Source: an uncultured Bacillota bacterium | GTDB taxonomy: Bacteria > Bacillota > Clostridia > Oscillospirales > Oscillospiraceae | Direction: 5' to 3' | DNA length: 64,000 nucleotides | NCBI GenBank assembly: GCA_947426945.1 | Contig: CANEFX010000007.1 | Location: 36,038-100,037, forward strand | Shown: positions 22,861 through 31,774 of the stretch, in pieces | Layout: every line of letters begins with the position of its first letter | Position numbering within the stretch: the first letter of the stretch is position 1 | Notes under the pieces: model-generated | The model's input: only the letters and a program-made list of their open reading frames with translations | What the model was told of the DNA's origin: nothing | Database searches by the model: none | Translations under genes and position numbers: made by a program

Positions 22861-22878
22861 TTGTTAAAATTCTAACAA
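22861..22878. promoter_or_regulatory. Rex (NADH/NAD+ redox repressor) operator
   Basis: The 18-mer TTGTTAAAATTCTAACAA matches the known Rex consensus TTGTTAA-N4-TTAACAA at all but one position, and flanking bases extend the palindrome. Rex is known to repress bcd/etf-type operons in Clostridia when NAD+ is high. Here the site lies about 85 nt after the TATAAT and right after the hairpin, where a bound repressor could block elongation. Confidence 0.82.
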
Positions 22879-23009
22879 AGATGAGCGGAGGAGGTTTGGC
22901 GCGTCTTATGTATCGTTCGGCTCTCACGTTCCTCCGATCTGGAAGGCTGAGGAGAACGGAGGGGGCGCTCACGATAGTGTCAAGTATTTTAAACTAGGAG
23001 GACTGCAAA

Positions 23010-24155
<1,146 letters not shown>

Positions 24156-24173
24156 GATAGGAGGCAGATTGAA

Positions 24174-24974
24174 ATGAAAATCATTGTTTGTGTCAAGCAG
24201 GTCCCCGATACCTCCGGTAAGGTGGCCGTCAACCCCGATGGTACCCTGAACCGCGCCTCCATGGCCGCTATCACCAACCCCGACGACCTGAACGCCGTGG
24301 AGGCCGCCCTGGTCCTGAAGGAGCAGACCGGCGCCGAGGTGATTGTCGTCTCCATGGGTCCCCCGCCCGCCGAGGGCATGCTCCGCGAGGTCATGGCCCG
24401 GGGCGTGGACCGCGCCATTCTGGTGTCCGCCCGTGAGTTCGGCGGCTCCGATACTTACGCCACCTCCCAGATCCTGGCCGCCGCCATCGACAAGATCGGC
24501 GTGGAGAAGGACGACATCGTGATGTGCGGCCGGCAGGCCATCGACGGCGACACCGCCCAGGTGGGTCCCCAGATCGCCGAGAAGCTGGGCCTGCCCCAGG
24601 TGTCCTACGCCGCCGAGATTACCAAGGAGGGCGACACCATCACCGTCAAGCGGATGCTGGAGGACGGCTATATGACCATCAAGGTCAAGACCCCCTGCCT
24701 CATCACCTGCATCAAGGAGCTGAACACCCCGCGGTACATGAGCGTGGGCGGCATCTACGAGTGCTACGCCAAGCCCTATGAGATCTTCGACTACAACACC
24801 CTGAAGGATCATCCCTTCATCGATAAGGACACCATCGGCCTGAGCGGCTCCCCCACCAACATCCTGACCTCCTTTACGCCCCCCCAGAAGGGCGCCGGCA
24901 TGATGCTGGAGGGCGCCGACAAGGGCACCTGCGATACCCTGGCCGGCATCCTGGCCAAGAAGCACATGATCTGA
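24174..24974 (+). CDS. etfB: Electron transfer flavoprotein beta subunit
   Basis: 266 residues. KIIVCVKQVPDTSGKVAVNPDGTLNRASMAAITNPDDLNAVEAAL is the standard EtfB N-terminus. VIVVSMGPPPAEGMLREVMARGVDRAILV and MCGRQAIDGDTAQVGPQIAEKLGLPQVSYA carry the nucleotide-binding signature found in bifurcating Etfs. In Bcd-EtfAB complexes EtfB holds the bifurcating FAD near the NADH site. Ribosome site AGGAGG upstream; 19 nt separate it from etfA. Confidence 0.93.
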   Translation: MKIIVCVKQVPDTSGKVAVNPDGTLNRASMAAITNPDDLNAVEAALVLKEQTGAEVIVVSMGPPPAEGMLREVMARGVDRAILVSAREFGGSDTYATSQILAAAIDKIGVEKDDIVMCGRQAIDGDTAQVGPQIAEKLGLPQVSYAAEITKEGDTITVKRMLEDGYMTIKVKTPCLITCIKELNTPRYMSVGGIYECYAKPYEIFDYNTLKDHPFIDKDTIGLSGSPTNILTSFTPPQKGAGMMLEGADKGTCDTLAGILAKKHMI

Positions 24975-24993
24975 GAAGGGAGATAAGAAGAAT

Positions 24994-26133
24994 ATGTCTA
25001 CTTTTAATAGTTCCGACGTTGCCGCCTTCAAGGGCGGAGTCTGGGTATTCTGCGAGCAGCGCCAGGGCAGCATGATGCCCACCTCCTATGAGCTGATCTC
25101 CGAGGGCCGCAAGCTGGCCGACGAGCTGGACACCAAGCTGTACGGCATCCTGCTGGGCGAGGGCATTGAGGGCATCGCCAAGGAGCTGGGCGGCTACGGC
25201 GCCGACGGCGTGTACGTCTGCGACCACCCCCTGCTGAAGAACTACACCACCGACGGCTATACCAAGGTCATCTGCGATGTGATTGAGGAGTACAAGCCTG
25301 AGATTATGCTCATCGGCGCAACCAATATCGGCCGCGACCTGGGCCCCCGCTGCGCCGCCCGCCTGCACACCGGCCTGTGCGCCGACTGCACCCACCTGGA
25401 CGTGGATATGGGCATCTACAAGGACTTCCTGAAGGAGAATTCCACCCTGGCTCCCGAGCGCATCGACGCCACCAGCCACGCCATGGTGCTGGGCCAGAAG
25501 CACGATGTGTCCCGCGACCTGAAGATGACCCGTCCCGCCTTCGGCGGCCACCTGATGGCCTCCATTATCTGCCCCCGGTTCCGTCCCGCCATGGCTACCG
25601 TTCGTCCCGGCGTTATGAAGAAGGCCGCCTTTGACCAGGCCAAGGCCGACGCCTGCGAGATTATCAAGCCTGCCTTCGAGCTGTCCGAGGCCGACATGCA
25701 GACCGAGGTTGTCGAAGTGGTCAAGGCCGCCAAGAAGCTGGTTGACCTGATCGGCGCCGACGTGGTCGTCTCCGTGGGCCGCGGCATCTCCAAGGACGTG
25801 GAGGGCGGCATCAAGCTGGCTGAGGAGCTGGCTGAGGTCCTGGGCGGCGTCGTGGGCGGCTCCCGTGCCACCATCGACTCCGGCTGGCTGTCCGCCGACC
25901 ACCAGGTGGGCCAGACCGGCAAGACCGTTCACCCCAAGATCTATGTCGCTCTGGGCATTTCCGGCGCTATCCAGCACAAGGCCGGCATGCAGGATTCCGA
26001 GTGCATCATTGCCGTCAACAAGAATGACACCGCTCCCATCTTTGAGATCGCCGATTATGGCATCTGCGGCGACCTGTTCAAGGTCACCCCGCTGCTCATT
26101 GAGGCCATCAAGGCCGCCAAGGCCGCCAAGTAA
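24994..26133 (+). CDS. etfA: Electron transfer flavoprotein alpha subunit
   Basis: 379 residues. N-terminal Etf domain VWVFCEQRQGSMMPTSYELISEGRKLADEL, then IGATNIGRDLGPRCAARLHTGLCADCTHLDV, and the C-terminal FAD-binding domain with GSRATIDSGWLSADHQVGQTGKTVHPKIYVALGISGAIQH. The motif VGQTGKTVxPxLYxAxGISGAIQH is the EtfA signature. Somewhat longer than the 330-residue minimum, as usual in clostridial bifurcating forms. Ends 22 nt before a strong terminator. Confidence 0.93.
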   Translation: MSTFNSSDVAAFKGGVWVFCEQRQGSMMPTSYELISEGRKLADELDTKLYGILLGEGIEGIAKELGGYGADGVYVCDHPLLKNYTTDGYTKVICDVIEEYKPEIMLIGATNIGRDLGPRCAARLHTGLCADCTHLDVDMGIYKDFLKENSTLAPERIDATSHAMVLGQKHDVSRDLKMTRPAFGGHLMASIICPRFRPAMATVRPGVMKKAAFDQAKADACEIIKPAFELSEADMQTEVVEVVKAAKKLVDLIGADVVVSVGRGISKDVEGGIKLAEELAEVLGGVVGGSRATIDSGWLSADHQVGQTGKTVHPKIYVALGISGAIQHKAGMQDSECIIAVNKNDTAPIFEIADYGICGDLFKVTPLLIEAIKAAKAAK

Positions 26134-26155
26134 GGGATTTTTCCCAGACATCAGA

Positions 26156-26186
26156 GCGCCTGTCCCAACGGGACAGGCGCTTTTTT
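26156..26186 (+). terminator. Intrinsic terminator of the bcd-etfBA operon
   Basis: GCGCCTGTCCC (26156-26166) and GGGACAGGCGC (26170-26180) form a perfect 11-bp stem with loop AAC, followed by TTTTTT. Confidence 0.95.
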
Positions 26187-26287
26187 GTGCCCTGAGGCGC
26201 TCTTCTTTTTTCACCACCTCCCCGCCGTTCCCATACAATGGAGTAGAAACCCACCGCCCCTTGACCGGCGGGTCTGGAGGTATTTTT

Positions 26288-27160
26288 ATGAAACATGAGC
26301 TGAACATCTGGGTGGTGGGCGGCGACCTGCGGCAGGAAAAGCTGGCACAGCTGCTGGCCGGGGACGGCCACACCGTCCATACCTACGCCCTGGGCCAGCC
26401 GGAGCCTGCCGCCGGCCTCGCCGTCGAGGCCTCTCTGAGCCATGTGGACAGGGCGGACTGCGTAATCCTGCCCCTCACCGTCTCCGCTGGGAACGGCCGG
26501 CTCAACGCGCCCCTCTCCCCGTCAGAGCATCCCCTGGCCCCCATTCTGGATCGTTTTTCTCCCCGGCAGTTTGTCTGCGGGGGGCGGATCGACGGGGAGA
26601 CCGAGGAACTGGCCCGGGAACGAAACCTGACCATTCACGACTACTTTGCCCGGGAGGAGCTGGCCGTGGCCAACGCCGTTCCCACGGCGGAGGGGGCCGT
26701 TCAGCTGGCCATGGAACACCTGCCCATTACCATTCACGGAGCCAAGGTGCTGGTGGTCGGCTTCGGCCGGGTGGGGCGGTTTACGGCCCAGCGGTTCCAG
26801 GCCCTCGGGGCCCGGGTGAGCGTGGCCGCCCGGAAATATGACCAGCTGGCCTGGGCCCAGGCTATGGGCTTCGGCGGAGAGCACCTGGCCCACCTCAAGG
26901 GCTGGCTGTGCGGCTACGACCTGATTATCAACACGGTACCCGCCCAGGTGCTGGGTCGGGAGGAGCTGGAGGATGTAAAGCCAGACTGCCTCATCCTCGA
27001 CCTGGCTTCCAAGCCGGGAGGGGTGGACCTGGCCGCGGCGGGGGAACTGGGACTGACCGTCGTCTGGGCGCTGGCGCTCCCCGGCAAGGTGGCTCCTGTT
27101 ACCGCCGGTGCGGCAATTAAAGACACCATTTATAACATGCTGCGGGAGGCGGGGTTCTAA
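26288..27160 (+). CDS. dpaA: Dipicolinate synthase subunit A
   Basis: 290 residues; also named SpoVFA. With subunit B it converts the lysine-pathway intermediate dihydroxytetrahydrodipicolinate to dipicolinic acid in the mother cell for the spore core. Features: N-terminal ELNIWVVGGDLRQEKLAQLLAGDGHTVHTY, a Rossmann loop VLVVGFGRVGRFTAQRFQALGARVSVAARK (GxGxxG), and LILDLASKPGGVDLAAA...PGKVAPVTAG. The start ATG lies 7 nt after TGGAGG. In B. subtilis the pair is transcribed by sigma-K; I could not assign a promoter here. Confidence 0.92.
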   Translation: MKHELNIWVVGGDLRQEKLAQLLAGDGHTVHTYALGQPEPAAGLAVEASLSHVDRADCVILPLTVSAGNGRLNAPLSPSEHPLAPILDRFSPRQFVCGGRIDGETEELARERNLTIHDYFAREELAVANAVPTAEGAVQLAMEHLPITIHGAKVLVVGFGRVGRFTAQRFQALGARVSVAARKYDQLAWAQAMGFGGEHLAHLKGWLCGYDLIINTVPAQVLGREELEDVKPDCLILDLASKPGGVDLAAAGELGLTVVWALALPGKVAPVTAGAAIKDTIYNMLREAGF

Positions 27161-27246
27161 AACGCCCTTTCTCTTTAAACGGGAAAAAGGACCATGGAAA
27201 AACGCTTGGAGAAACTTCGTTTTTCCGCTATTAATATGGGAAAGGA

Positions 27247-27834
27247 ATGCTTTCTTTGGAAAACAAAACTGTGGGGTTCGCCGTGTGCGGGTCCTTCTGT
27301 ACACACGCCAGGGCTATGGAGGCGCTGGAGCGGGTAAAGGCCCGGTTTGAGCGGGTGGTGCCCATTGTCTCTGAGGTGACGGCCGGCACCGACACCCGCT
27401 TCGGAAAGGCCCACGATCTGATGCGGGAGATGGAGCGCATCTGCGACTGCCGGGTTATCTCCACCGTGGAGGGAGCGGAGCCCATCGGGCCGAAAAAGCT
27501 GCTGGACCTGCTCATCATCTGCCCCTGCACCGGCAACACCCTGGGCAAGCTGGCTGCCGGAGTGACCGACTCCAGCGTCACCATGGCGGCCAAGGCCCAC
27601 CTGCGCAACGAGCGCCCGGTGCTCATCGCCCCCTCCACCAACGACGGGCTGGCCGCCTCAGCCGCCAGCATCGGCGCCCTGCTGCCCCGAAAATACATCT
27701 ATTTCGTCCCCTTCGGGCAGGACGACTTTGAGAAAAAACCCACCTCCCTGGTGGCCGACTTCTCCCTGGTAGCAGACGCCGCCCAGGCGGCCCTGGAGGG
27801 GCGGCAGCTCCAGCCGGTTTTGCTGCGGGCATAA
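27247..27834 (+). CDS. dpaB: Dipicolinate synthase subunit B
   Basis: 195 residues; SpoVFB, a flavoprotein-like partner of DpaA. TVGFAVCGSFCTHARAMEALERV, GPKKLLDLLIICPCTGNTLGKLAAGVTDSSVTMAAKAHLRNERPVLIAPSTNDGL are characteristic of the family. The ATG at 27247 directly abuts the AAAGGA ribosome site, so the in-frame TTG at 27256 (8 nt after AAAGGA) may be the true start. Follows dpaA by 86 nt. The aspartokinase and asd genes seen nearby in B. subtilis are absent here. Confidence 0.9.
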   Translation: MLSLENKTVGFAVCGSFCTHARAMEALERVKARFERVVPIVSEVTAGTDTRFGKAHDLMREMERICDCRVISTVEGAEPIGPKKLLDLLIICPCTGNTLGKLAAGVTDSSVTMAAKAHLRNERPVLIAPSTNDGLAASAASIGALLPRKYIYFVPFGQDDFEKKPTSLVADFSLVADAAQAALEGRQLQPVLLRA

Positions 27835-27851
27835 AACTGTATCTTTCTCAA

Positions 27852-27885
27852 AAAAGCAGGCCATCTTTTGAGATGACCTGCTTTT
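27852..27885. terminator. Bidirectional terminator between dpaB and a convergent small gene
   Basis: AAAAGCAGG...CATCT pairs AGATG...CCTGCTTTT with one mismatch. Each strand ends in a short U-run, so it can serve both dpaB and the minus-strand RHH gene. Confidence 0.75.
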
Positions 27886-27886
27886 C

Positions 27887-28054
27887 CTATCCCTGCATAC
27901 CCTTTTTGTGGAGCGCGTTAAGAGAAAGCTCTCCGGCTAACTTAAACAAAGCATCTGCGGCAACCTGTTCCACCGGAAGTCCGCCTGCACGATCTCCTAT
28001 TTTTTGGTAAAATTGATACACAGCATCTTCCAATCTGATGGTAATTTTTTTCAT
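27887..28054 (-). CDS. Small ribbon-helix-helix-like protein
   Basis: 55 residues: MKKITIRLEDAVYQFYQKIG then GGLPVEQVAADALFKLAGELSLNALHKKG. The alternating N-terminal strand followed by two helices fits RHH/CopG-type proteins, often antitoxins or small repressors. The start ATG (28052-28054) lies 5 nt after GGAGGTGG. It is divergent from an XRE regulator and its -35 box lies inside a shared palindrome. No toxin-like gene is attached, so an antitoxin role is only a possibility. Confidence 0.65.
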   Translation of the reverse strand: MKKITIRLEDAVYQFYQKIGDRAGGLPVEQVAADALFKLAGELSLNALHKKGMQG

Positions 28055-28074
28055 TTCGACCACCTCCATTTGCC

Positions 28075-28122
28075 AGTATACCATATTCTTCGAAATTACG
28101 CAACTGCGTATACGCGGTTGCG
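28075..28122. promoter_or_regulatory. Minus-strand promoter and shared palindromic operator
   Basis: Minus strand TTGCGT (28098-28103) and TATACT (28075-28080), spacer 17 nt, drive the RHH gene. A 24-nt palindrome at 28099-28122 (CGCAACTGCGTA against TACGCGGTTGCG, 11 of 12 pairs) covers the -35 box and lies 34 nt before the XRE start. It is the obvious operator for one of the two small regulators. Confidence 0.75.
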
Positions 28123-28156
28123 GCAATACGAATAGTATGTTTTTGAGGTGATTGAT

Positions 28157-28399
28157 TTGTCAGTCAAGGACGCCGTCGCAGACCGCTTTACAGATCTGTG
28201 TAAAATGCGTAAAATAAAAGCAAATGAACTTGCTACATTATCCGGTGTTACGCCCTCAACGGTCTATAGTATGCTGGACAGAAGGCGAAGAGATGTGTCC
28301 ATTATTACCATCAAAAAACTTTGTGACGGTTTGGATATTACTTTAGGAGAGTTCTTCTCCACTCCGACCTTCGACAGCCTGGAACAGGAAATTAAATAG
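28157..28399 (+). CDS. XRE/Cro-type transcriptional regulator
   Basis: 80 residues, a single helix-turn-helix domain: DRFTDLCKMRKIKANELATLSGVTPSTVYSMLDRRRRDVSIITIKKLCDGLDITLGEFF. The TTG at 28157 is preferred because GAGGTG ends 6 nt before it; the GTG at 28148 is part of that site. Composition is more AT-rich than nearby metabolic genes. Divergent from the RHH gene with a palindrome between, so mutual or auto-repression is likely. Confidence 0.82.
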   Translation: MSVKDAVADRFTDLCKMRKIKANELATLSGVTPSTVYSMLDRRRRDVSIITIKKLCDGLDITLGEFFSTPTFDSLEQEIK

Positions 28400-28410
28400 G
28401 ACTTTTCCAT

Positions 28411-28450
28411 AAAAATACTCCGCCTGTCTCCCTGACAAGCGGAGTATTCT
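28411..28450 (-). terminator. Terminator between the XRE and transketolase genes
   Basis: ATACTCCGC (28415-28423) pairs GCGGAGTAT (28439-28447), with a weaker inner TGTC/GACA extension. A U-run TTTTT follows on the minus strand (transketolase side); the plus side has TTCTTATTT. Confidence 0.85.
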
Positions 28451-28453
28451 TAT

Positions 28454-29398
28454 TTACTTCCCGCAGAAGTCCTTTGCGACTTCCACAATGTGCTCCGCCG
28501 ACAGGCCGAACTGCTTGAGCAGGGCGGCGGCGGGGCCGGAGTGGCCGAACTCGTCGTTGACGCCGATGCGGCGCACGGGAGTGGGGCACTTCTCGCTGAG
28601 CAGGGCGCACACCGCCTCCCCCAGACCGCCGATAATGCTGTGCTCCTCGCAGGTGATAACCTTGCCGCACTCCTGAGCGGCCTTGAGGACAAGCTCCTCG
28701 TCCAGGGGCTTGATGGTGCACAGGTTGATGATTCGGGCGGAGACGCCGGCCCCGGCAAGCGCCTTGCCGGCCTCAATCGCCTCATTGACCAGCAGGCCGT
28801 TGGCGATGATGGCCACGTCGCTGCCGTCCTGGAGGACCTCTCCTTTTCCGATCTCAAACTTGAAATTGGCCTCGTCGTGGAATACCGGAACGGCCAGACG
28901 GCCAAAGCGCAGATAGACGGGGCCCACATACTCGTAAGCGGCTTTGACGGCAGCTTTGGCCTCCACGTCGTCGGCGGGAGACATGACCACCATGCCGGGG
29001 ATGGAGCGCATCAGGGCGAAGTCCTCACAGCACTGGTGGGAGGCCCCGTCCTCACCCACTGAGATGCCCCCGTGGGTGGCGCCGATCTTCACGTTGAGAT
29101 GGGGGTAACCGATGGAGTTGCGCACCTGCTCGAAGGCGCGCCCGGCGGCGAACATGGCGAAGGAGGAGGCGAAGGGCACCAGCCCCATGGTGGAGGCCCC
29201 GGCGGCCACGGCGATCATGTTGCCCTCGGCAATGCCGCAGTTGAAGTGGCGGTCGGGGAAGGCCTTTTTAAAGGTGCCCGTCTTGGTGGCGCCGGCCAGG
29301 TCGGCGTCAAAGACGATCAGGTCGTCGTGGAGCTCGCCCAGCTCCTTCAGGGCGTTTCCGTAGCTGTCACGGGTGGCGATCTTTTTCACTTCTGCCAT
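28454..29398 (-). CDS. Transketolase, C-terminal subunit
   Basis: 314 residues, covering the pyrimidine-binding and C-terminal domains of a split transketolase. RDSYGNALKELGELHDDLIVFDADLAGATKT, NCGIAEGNMIAVAAGASTMGLVPFASSFAMF with the catalytic Glu of the pyrimidine domain, and THGGISVGEDGASHQCCEDFALMRSIPGM are typical. It works with the thiamine-diphosphate-binding subunit encoded immediately upstream, with no gap, in the non-oxidative pentose phosphate pathway. Often called tktB, but naming varies, so no symbol is given. Confidence 0.92.
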   Translation of the reverse strand: MAEVKKIATRDSYGNALKELGELHDDLIVFDADLAGATKTGTFKKAFPDRHFNCGIAEGNMIAVAAGASTMGLVPFASSFAMFAAGRAFEQVRNSIGYPHLNVKIGATHGGISVGEDGASHQCCEDFALMRSIPGMVVMSPADDVEAKAAVKAAYEYVGPVYLRFGRLAVPVFHDEANFKFEIGKGEVLQDGSDVAIIANGLLVNEAIEAGKALAGAGVSARIINLCTIKPLDEELVLKAAQECGKVITCEEHSIIGGLGEAVCALLSEKCPTPVRRIGVNDEFGHSGPAAALLKQFGLSAEHIVEVAKDFCGK

Positions 29399-29399
29399 C

Positions 29400-30245
29400 T
29401 TACATCCCCTCCACTTCCGCCAGCTGAGCCCGAAGCTCAGTCATGGCGATCTCATACTCCTCGTCGTTGGGGGCCTTGCCGTGCCAGCCGGCCTGGTTTT
29501 CCATATAGCTGACCCCCTTGCCCTTGGTGGTCTTCATCACAATGGCGGTGGGGGTCCCCTTGGTCTCTCTGGCCCGGGCGAAGGCCGCCTCAATCTGGTC
29601 GAAGTCGTGGCCGTCGATCTCCACCACGTTCCAGCCGAAAGCCCGCAGCTTGTCCGGGATGGGATAGGGACTCATCACCTTATCCACCGGGCCGTCGATC
29701 TGCAGCCCGTTGTTGTCGATGACGGCGCACAGGTTGTCCAGCTTATAGTGGTGGGCCAGCATGAAGGCCTCCCACACCTGGCCCTCCTGAATCTCGCCGT
29801 CCCCCAGCAGGGCGTAGACCCGGCAGTTTTTGCCCTGATGCCTGGCGGCCAGGGCCATGCCGGCGGCGCAGGAGATGCCCTGGCCCAGAGAGCCGGTGGA
29901 CATGTCCACGCCGGGGACGGTGTTCATGTTGGGGTGGCCCTGGAGGTAGCTGTCGATGTGCCGCAGGGTGGGCAGGTCCCCTGCCGGGAAGAAGCCGCGT
30001 TCAGCCAGAACGGCGTACAGCCCCGGGGCGGTGTGGCCCTTGGACAGGACAAATCGGTCCCGCTCCTCCCACTTGGGATTCCTGGGGTCGATGTTCATCT
30101 CTTTAAAATAGAGGTAGGTAAAAATATCGGCGGCGGACAGACTTCCGCCGGGGTGGCCGGCCTTGGCGCCGTGGGTGCCTTCGATGACGCCCATGCGCAC
30201 CCTGCAGGCCGCGGCCGTCAGCTGCTTTTTCTCACTGGCTGTCAT
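29400..30245 (-). CDS. Transketolase, N-terminal (thiamine diphosphate-binding) subunit
   Basis: 281 residues. HPGGSLSAADIFTYLYF, SKGHTAPGLYAVLAERGFF, and the thiamine diphosphate/Mg motif ALLGDGEIQEGQVWEAFMLAHHYKLDNLCAVIDNNGLQ (GDG...NN) are complete. Start ATG 30245 behind AAAGGAG. It ends 1 nt before the C-terminal subunit starts. Split transketolases are usual in clostridia and archaea and assemble as alpha2-beta2. Confidence 0.93.
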   Translation of the reverse strand: MTASEKKQLTAAACRVRMGVIEGTHGAKAGHPGGSLSAADIFTYLYFKEMNIDPRNPKWEERDRFVLSKGHTAPGLYAVLAERGFFPAGDLPTLRHIDSYLQGHPNMNTVPGVDMSTGSLGQGISCAAGMALAARHQGKNCRVYALLGDGEIQEGQVWEAFMLAHHYKLDNLCAVIDNNGLQIDGPVDKVMSPYPIPDKLRAFGWNVVEIDGHDFDQIEAAFARARETKGTPTAIVMKTTKGKGVSYMENQAGWHGKAPNDEEYEIAMTELRAQLAEVEGM

Positions 30246-30292
30246 ATATGTTCTCCTTTATGCAAAAAATATGGATCAGCTTACTGCCCTGT

Positions 30293-30321
30293 ATTATAAA
30301 GCACTCCGGCTGAAAATACAA
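30293..30321 (-). promoter_or_regulatory. Promoter of the split transketolase operon
   Basis: Minus strand TTGTAT (30316-30321) and perfect TATAAT (30293-30298), spacer 17 nt, 47 nt before the start codon. Confidence 0.78.
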
Positions 30322-30402
30322 GGATGAAAACGAAAAAACGGCTCCGGACGGCGAAAGGGGCGCAGGTTCAGATAAAATCCCCCCTCAATTCTTGAAAACC
30401 TC

Positions 30403-30431
30403 TTGCCAAGGGAGAAAAAATAGGGTAAAAT
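30403..30431 (+). promoter_or_regulatory. Promoter of efp
   Basis: TTGCCA (30403-30408) and TAAAAT (30426-30431), spacer 17 nt, about 48 nt before the efp start. Confidence 0.7.
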
Positions 30432-30479
30432 AAATCAGCTGAGAATACTAAACAGTTTTGATAACGGAGGATGATTCCT

Positions 30480-31052
30480 ATGCCAATGATTTCTGCCAGT
30501 GATTTCCGCAACGGCGTGACCTTTGAGATGGACGGCAAGGTCATGCAGGTGGTCGAGTTCCAGCACGTCAAGCCCGGTAAGGGCGCGGCCTTTGTCCGCA
30601 CCAAGATGAAGAATGTCATCACCGGCGGCGTGACCGAGACCTCCTTTAACCCCACCGCCAAGTTTGAGCAGGCCTTTGTGGAGCGCAAGGACATGGACTA
30701 CAGCTACAGCGACGGCGACCTGTACTACTTTATGGACCCGGAGACCTTCGACATGATCCCCATCGGCAAGGATCTGCTGGGCGACAGCTTCAAGTTTGTC
30801 AAGGAGAATATGACCTGCAAGGTGATGTCCTACAAGGGCAGCGTCTTCGGCGTGGAGCCCCCCAACTTCGTGGAGCTGGAGGTCACCGAGACCGACCCGG
30901 GCTTTGCCGGCAATACCGCCACCAACAACGTGCTCAAGCCCGCCACCCTGGAGACCGGCGCTGAGATCAAGGTCCCCCTGTTCGTCAACCCCGGCGACAG
31001 GATCAAGATCGACACCCGCACCGGCGAGTATCTGGAACGGTGTAAGGGATAA
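30480..31052 (+). CDS. efp: Elongation factor P
   Basis: 190 residues, three beta-barrel domains of normal length. Relieves ribosome stalling at polyproline stretches; several proline runs occur in this window (FliH, FliY). The loop [12 protein letters not shown] carries the modifiable Lys (residue 34). C-terminal signature [42 protein letters not shown]. The ATG at 30480 is chosen because GGAGG lies 9 nt before it; the ATG at 30471 abuts that site and the ATG at 30486 is also possible. Confidence 0.95.
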   Translation: MPMISASDFRNGVTFEMDGKVMQVVEFQHVKPGKGAAFVRTKMKNVITGGVTETSFNPTAKFEQAFVERKDMDYSYSDGDLYYFMDPETFDMIPIGKDLLGDSFKFVKENMTCKVMSYKGSVFGVEPPNFVELEVTETDPGFAGNTATNNVLKPATLETGAEIKVPLFVNPGDRIKIDTRTGEYLERCKG

Positions 31053-31057
31053 GTACC

Positions 31058-31203
31058 TGTAGGGGCCGGCACCCCGCCGGCCCACCCCGAATGGAAGCCC
31101 GGAAAAGCGGGTCCCGTTCGGAGAGGAGGAGCAAGGGAGCGCGGAGAGGGACGCCCGTCAGGGCGTCCTGAACGGAGCGGACTTTGCGACGACGAGGCAT
31201 TGC
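31058..31203. repeat. GC-rich intergenic hairpins between efp and the CD1247-like gene
   Basis: TGTAGGGGCCGGC with GGGCCGGC (31063-31070) pairing GCCGGCCC (31076-31083), then a second imperfect fold CCGAATGG...CCCGTTCGG (about 31087-31120) and a GACGCCC/GGGCGTC stem (about 31150-31167). It looks like intergenic repeat material rather than a gene. No U-run follows. Confidence 0.45.
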
Positions 31204-31221
31204 CTCAGAAAGGGAACAATT

Positions 31222-31638
31222 ATGACTATTTCCGAGAAAGTCGCCTATCTGAAGGGCCTGGCCGAGGGACTGAATCTGGACACCGAGAAGTCCAAGGAGG
31301 GCAAGCTCATCTCCGTGATGATCGGCATTATGGAGGAGCTGGCCATGTCCGTGGAGGACCTGGAGGAGAACGCTCTCAACCTGGGCGAGGAGATCGACGT
31401 GCTGTCCGACGACCTGGCCGACGTGGAAGAGGTGGTCTTTGACGAGGACGACGATGACATGGAGGACTACGACGACGACTGGTTCGAGGTGGAGTGCCCC
31501 ACCTGCGGCGCCGACATCGTGGTGGACGACGAGGCCCTGGCCGACGGCGAGGTGGAGTGCCCCGGCTGCGGAACCCGCTACGCCATGGAGCTCAGCGACG
31601 ACGACGAGGAAGAGGCCGGGGAGACCCCCGAGGACTGA
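31222..31638 (+). CDS. CD1247 N-terminal-domain protein with zinc ribbon
   Basis: 138 residues. The N-terminal helical part (ISEKVAYLKGLAEGLNLDTEKSKEGKLISVMIGIMEELAMSVEDLEE) is the domain named after C. difficile CD1247. A very acidic linker (FDEDDDDMEDYDDDWFEV) and a zinc-ribbon pair CPTCG...CPGCG follow, then an acidic tail. Common and uncharacterised in Clostridia. Its frequent position near efp is my recollection and is not demonstrated here. Terminator 25 nt after the stop. Confidence 0.82.
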   Translation: MTISEKVAYLKGLAEGLNLDTEKSKEGKLISVMIGIMEELAMSVEDLEENALNLGEEIDVLSDDLADVEEVVFDEDDDDMEDYDDDWFEVECPTCGADIVVDDEALADGEVECPGCGTRYAMELSDDDEEEAGETPED

Positions 31639-31662
31639 ACCCTCAATCTCATACCAGACTCA

Positions 31663-31688
31663 GGGCGGCTTTACAGCCGCCCTTTTTT
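31663..31688 (+). terminator. Intrinsic terminator after the CD1247-like gene
   Basis: GGGCGGCT (31663-31670) pairs AGCCGCCC (31675-31682) with loop TTAC, followed by TTTTTT. Confidence 0.93.
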
Positions 31689-31774
31689 CAAAAATTTTTC
31701 TCAATTCCGGAAACCTTTTCCCTCAAAAATACGTCTATATCGGTATAAGGTCTGAAACAGAAAGGAGAATCGCC

